A stretch of 64,000 nt of DNA, taken from the NCBI GenBank assembly GCA_027924025.1, contig AP026970.1:2688501-2752500 (forward strand), in the 5' to 3' direction. The notes beneath the pieces were generated by a model. The model ran no database searches and had not been told where the DNA came from. It was given only the letters and a program-made list of their open reading frames with translations. Shown here one piece after another: positions 61,670 through 64,000 of this stretch (position 1 is its first letter; every line of letters begins with the position of its first letter). This DNA comes from Comamonadaceae bacterium OS-4. GTDB lineage: Bacteria; Pseudomonadota; Gammaproteobacteria; Burkholderiales; Burkholderiaceae_C. The position numbers and the translations under genes were made by a program.

Positions 61670-62380
61670 ATGTCGCACCCTGTGAACTCCACCCCACTGC
61701 TGTTCTGGCAACTTGTCGCAGCCATGATCGTGGCCGCTCTGGTGCCAACACTGTGGCCCACCTTGGACATCCAAGCCGCTGCCTTGTTTGTAGGCGACAC
61801 TCCAGCCATTGCCTCCCGCACCTGGTGGTGGGTCGAATGGATCAACGCATGGGCGCCTGCTGCGTTCCGCGTCATGTTGATGGTGGCTGCTGTGGGCTGG
61901 CTGACCTCTCATCTTGTTTCGCGTTACAAAGCCTGGCGGCTGCCTCTGGCGTTTGTGGTGTGTGCCGGCATCGCAGGCCCAGGTGCCGTGGTCAACCTGG
62001 GCTTCAAGGAGCATTGGCAACGTGCCCGGCCTTACCAGGTTGAAATCTTCGGTGGCACTCAGAAGTTCACCCGCGCGACCGTGATCACCGATCAATGTGA
62101 CAACAATTGCTCCTTCGTGAGCGGCCATGTAGCGTGCGGATTCTTTTTCTGCAGCCTGATGCTGATTCAGGCGCGTCGTCGCACATGGTGGCTGATAGCG
62201 GGAACCAGCGCTGGCTTGGCCATTGGATTTTCGCGGATGTCCGCGGTGGCCCACTGGTTCAGTGATGTTTTGTGGGCCGGCCCCATCACCCTGATGACCA
62301 GCTGGCTGGTCTGGAAAATCTTGTCCAGACTTTACGCGCCGTCCGGTGACGAGACCAAGCCGGTGGCCACATCCGGATAA
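61670..62380 (+). CDS. PAP2-family membrane phosphatase
   Basis: A 236-residue inner-membrane protein with about five or six hydrophobic segments. The three PAP2 motifs are present: KEHWQRARPYQ (KxxxxxxRP), FVSGHVACGF (SGH) and SRMSAVAHWFSDVL (SRxxxxxHxxxD). It should dephosphorylate a lipid such as undecaprenyl diphosphate, phosphatidylglycerol phosphate or lipid A on the periplasmic side; which one is unknown. Its end overlaps the convergent SDR gene by 49 bp. Confidence 0.9.
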   Translation: MSHPVNSTPLLFWQLVAAMIVAALVPTLWPTLDIQAAALFVGDTPAIASRTWWWVEWINAWAPAAFRVMLMVAAVGWLTSHLVSRYKAWRLPLAFVVCAGIAGPGAVVNLGFKEHWQRARPYQVEIFGGTQKFTRATVITDQCDNNCSFVSGHVACGFFFCSLMLIQARRRTWWLIAGTSAGLAIGFSRMSAVAHWFSDVLWAGPITLMTSWLVWKILSRLYAPSGDETKPVATSG

Positions 62381-63261
62381 CGCAATTTCAGACCCAACTC
62401 CGCTTTCATGCGGTTGTTGTTGATGCGCCGGGATTCACTCATGAAAGTCAGCAACATCACAGGCAGCTGCTCCACCGCGGTGCCACGGGGCACCCTAGGA
62501 GGCCTGGGCAGACCGTATAAGTCTGCCGCGAGGTCAAAGTAGTCTCCCATCTTCAAGCGGGTGTCGTCGCAGACGTTATAGACCCGCTGGGGTGCGCCTT
62601 TCCAGAGAGCGCGCCAGCAAGCCGCAGCCAGATCCTCTGCGTGTATGTGGTTGGTGTACACATCATCGTCAGACTGCAAGACCGGCGTGCCTTTTTGGAG
62701 GCGCATTTTCGGTGTACCGCCGACCCGATCCGGCGCATATATGCCGGGGATTCTGAGCACAGAAACCGGCGTACCCGTAGCCTTACCCCACGTGCGGACC
62801 ACCGCTTCTGCATGGACCCGGCGTTGGGCCCTTGGAGTTTGGGGCGCAAGAACGCGCTCTTCTGTCACCCACTGGCCCTGGCAATCGCCATAGACGCCGG
62901 TGGTGGAACCATAAACCAAGGCTCGCGGCGGATTACGCCGGCGCAGGCCTTGGGTAGCCTCCAGGATACGCGGGTCCGCCCAGCCCTCCGTGGGCGGGGG
63001 CGCCAGGTAGAGCACACGATCTGCCAGGCCCGCCAAACGGTGCAAGGTCACGGGGCGGTCAAGGTTGCCCAGTAAAGGCCGCACACCGGCTTGCCGGAGC
63101 GCCTGGATGCGGTCTGGACTGGAGGTGAGCGCCATCCACTGAACGCGCGCGCCCATGGCGCGTACGACCCGCATCCCTACATCACCACACCCGATGATCA
63201 GAACACGCGGACGGCGGAAGCGCGCGGGGAGCGCGCCAAGTGGGGATTGGTTTGAGGGCAA
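62332..63261 (-). CDS. NAD(P)-dependent SDR/epimerase-like protein
   Basis: A 309-residue atypical extended SDR (YeeZ-like). The dinucleotide-binding loop is VLIIGCGDVGMRVV. The usual YxxxK catalytic pair is not clear: VYGSTTGVYGD is present, but the Lys is missing nearby, so it may be non-oxidative. LRIPGIYAPDR and VYNVCDD are typical of the NAD-dependent epimerase family. It overlaps the PAP2 gene end. The function is unassigned. Confidence 0.8.
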   Translation of the reverse strand: MPSNQSPLGALPARFRRPRVLIIGCGDVGMRVVRAMGARVQWMALTSSPDRIQALRQAGVRPLLGNLDRPVTLHRLAGLADRVLYLAPPPTEGWADPRILEATQGLRRRNPPRALVYGSTTGVYGDCQGQWVTEERVLAPQTPRAQRRVHAEAVVRTWGKATGTPVSVLRIPGIYAPDRVGGTPKMRLQKGTPVLQSDDDVYTNHIHAEDLAAACWRALWKGAPQRVYNVCDDTRLKMGDYFDLAADLYGLPRPPRVPRGTAVEQLPVMLLTFMSESRRINNNRMKAELGLKLRYPDVATGLVSSPDGA

Positions 63262-63303
63262 AATCGAGGGCTTTCTACACAGCAGCTAGCTAGGATACCC
63301 AAG

Positions 63304-64000
63304 ATGAGCGAGACCCTCTCCGCCGCAGCCCCTTTTTCCATCACGGTGCAGCCCAGTGGTCGCCAATTCAGCGCGCAAAGTGATGAAACCTTGCTGGCCG
63401 CGGGTATCCGCCAAGGCGTGGGCTTGCCATATGGCTGCAAAGACGGCGCTTGCGGCTCCTGCAAGTGCAAGATGCTGTCCGGTAGCGTGGTGCATGGCGC
63501 CCACCAAACAAAAGCCCTGAGCCCTGAAGAGGAGTCCCAAGGCTTGGTGCTGACCTGCTGCGCAACCGCAACCTCTGACGTGGTGCTGGAGTCGCGCCAG
63601 GTCTCCGCAGAAGGCGCACTGCCGATCAAAAAAATGCCCACCCGGGTGACCTCCCTGCAAAAGGTGTCTCCCGATGTGATGTTGATCCAGCTACAGCTCC
63701 CTGCCAACGACTCTTTTCAGTACAAAGCGGGCCAATACATCGAGTTCTTGTTGCGCGATGGCGCACGCCGCAGCTACTCGATGGCCAACGCCCCGCAAGG
63801 CAACAGCGTAGAGCTGCACATCCGTCACATGCCGGGCGGAAAATTCACTGACCATGTGTTCGGCAGCATGAAAGAAAAAGAAATTTTGCGCGTAGAGGGC
63901 CCGCACGGGTCTTTCTACCTGCGGGAGGAATCCGACAAAGCCATCGTGATGGTGGCCTCAGGCACCGGCTTTGCACCCATCAAGGCCCTGCTGGAGCAAA
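63304..64000 (+). CDS. 2Fe-2S/flavin reductase, N-terminal part
   Basis: The first 232 residues of a gene cut by the window end. Residues 10-95 form a plant-type 2Fe-2S ferredoxin domain with Cys45, Cys50, Cys53 and Cys85. A ferredoxin-NADP reductase domain follows with the FAD motif RRSYSMANAP and the start of the NAD(P) loop (MVASGTGFAPIKALLEQ). The order ferredoxin then reductase fits CDP-6-deoxy-glucoseen-reductase-like or phenol/toluene oxygenase reductase-like electron donors. The gene starts 42 bp from the divergent SDR gene. Confidence 0.9.
   Translation, partial: MSETLSAAAPFSITVQPSGRQFSAQSDETLLAAGIRQGVGLPYGCKDGACGSCKCKMLSGSVVHGAHQTKALSPEEESQGLVLTCCATATSDVVLESRQVSAEGALPIKKMPTRVTSLQKVSPDVMLIQLQLPANDSFQYKAGQYIEFLLRDGARRSYSMANAPQGNSVELHIRHMPGGKFTDHVFGSMKEKEILRVEGPHGSFYLREESDKAIVMVASGTGFAPIKALLEQ

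Noticed and set aside
1..64000. Prophage, integrative element or insertion sequence
   Set aside because: No integrase, transposase, phage structural gene, or attachment-site duplication at tRNA-Leu was found.

Overview
The window looks like chromosomal DNA of a betaproteobacterium of the order Burkholderiales, most likely family Comamonadaceae and Rhodoferax-like. I base this on the high GC content, the protein families (DUF3034, DUF3455, DUF1330, type II QueF, YaaA, NudK, CysM beside tRNA-Leu) and at least seven copies of a short palindromic intergenic repeat that I associate with that family. No similarity search was run. There are no rRNAs, insertion sequences, prophage genes or CRISPR arrays. 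The window holds about 57 protein genes and one tRNA. The first and last genes (argH; a 2Fe-2S/flavin reductase) are cut by the window ends.

1-8.3 kb: housekeeping and small metabolic genes (argH end, nudK, threonine aldolase with a divergent XRE-cupin regulator, LysR regulator with a divergent MBL-fold protein, DsbA-like protein, tag, an orphan sensor kinase). 8.4-15.6 kb: a redox island built around an ECF sigma factor and its RskA-like membrane anti-sigma factor. On one side are two TAT-exported ferritin-like proteins with identical mature sequences, a cytochrome c and a DUF3455 lipoprotein. On the other are DUF3034, an exported truncated haemoglobin and a cupredoxin-like protein. Three sites with the pattern TGAATCC-N16/17-CGTA lie just upstream of exactly these three transcription units and nowhere else I could find, so I propose a single sigma regulon. 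15.7-23.4 kb: a 2010-residue alpha-2-macroglobulin with an intact CLEQ thioester site, followed by two paralogous Cys-rich secreted proteins. A 114-bp degenerate copy of the macroglobulin 3' end between the paralogs records a tandem duplication.

23.4-27.6 kb: a module (chlorite-dismutase-like protein, LysR, AhpD/CMD-like protein) flanked by direct copies of the 3' end of an uncharacterised gene, then a TetR/DUF1304 pair. 27.7-33.5 kb: a GAF-PAS-GGDEF-EAL protein and a conservon-like operon (winged-helix protein, small GTPase, three roadblock-type proteins). 33.5-42.2 kb: OYE-type reductase, pbpC, DUF3999, an L-lactate-dehydrogenase-type oxidase, an orphan solute-binding protein, dinB. 42.4-50.5 kb: a signalling cluster of PAS-chemoreceptor, cytoplasmic GGDEF-EAL protein, TRAP-type binding protein and a membrane GGDEF-EAL protein translationally coupled to it. 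50.5-64 kb: mostly housekeeping genes (queF, alpha/beta hydrolase, yaaA, phytase-like esterase, MaoC-like protein, moaC, DUF1330, valS, tusA, NUDIX, cysM, tRNA-Leu, PAP2, SDR, reductase).

Four GGDEF proteins, three of them with EAL domains, lie within 38 kb, so c-di-GMP signalling is a dominant theme. The best candidates for undescribed biology are the ECF redox regulon, the GTPase/roadblock operon next to a c-di-GMP enzyme, and the TRAP binding protein coupled to a membrane GGDEF-EAL protein.
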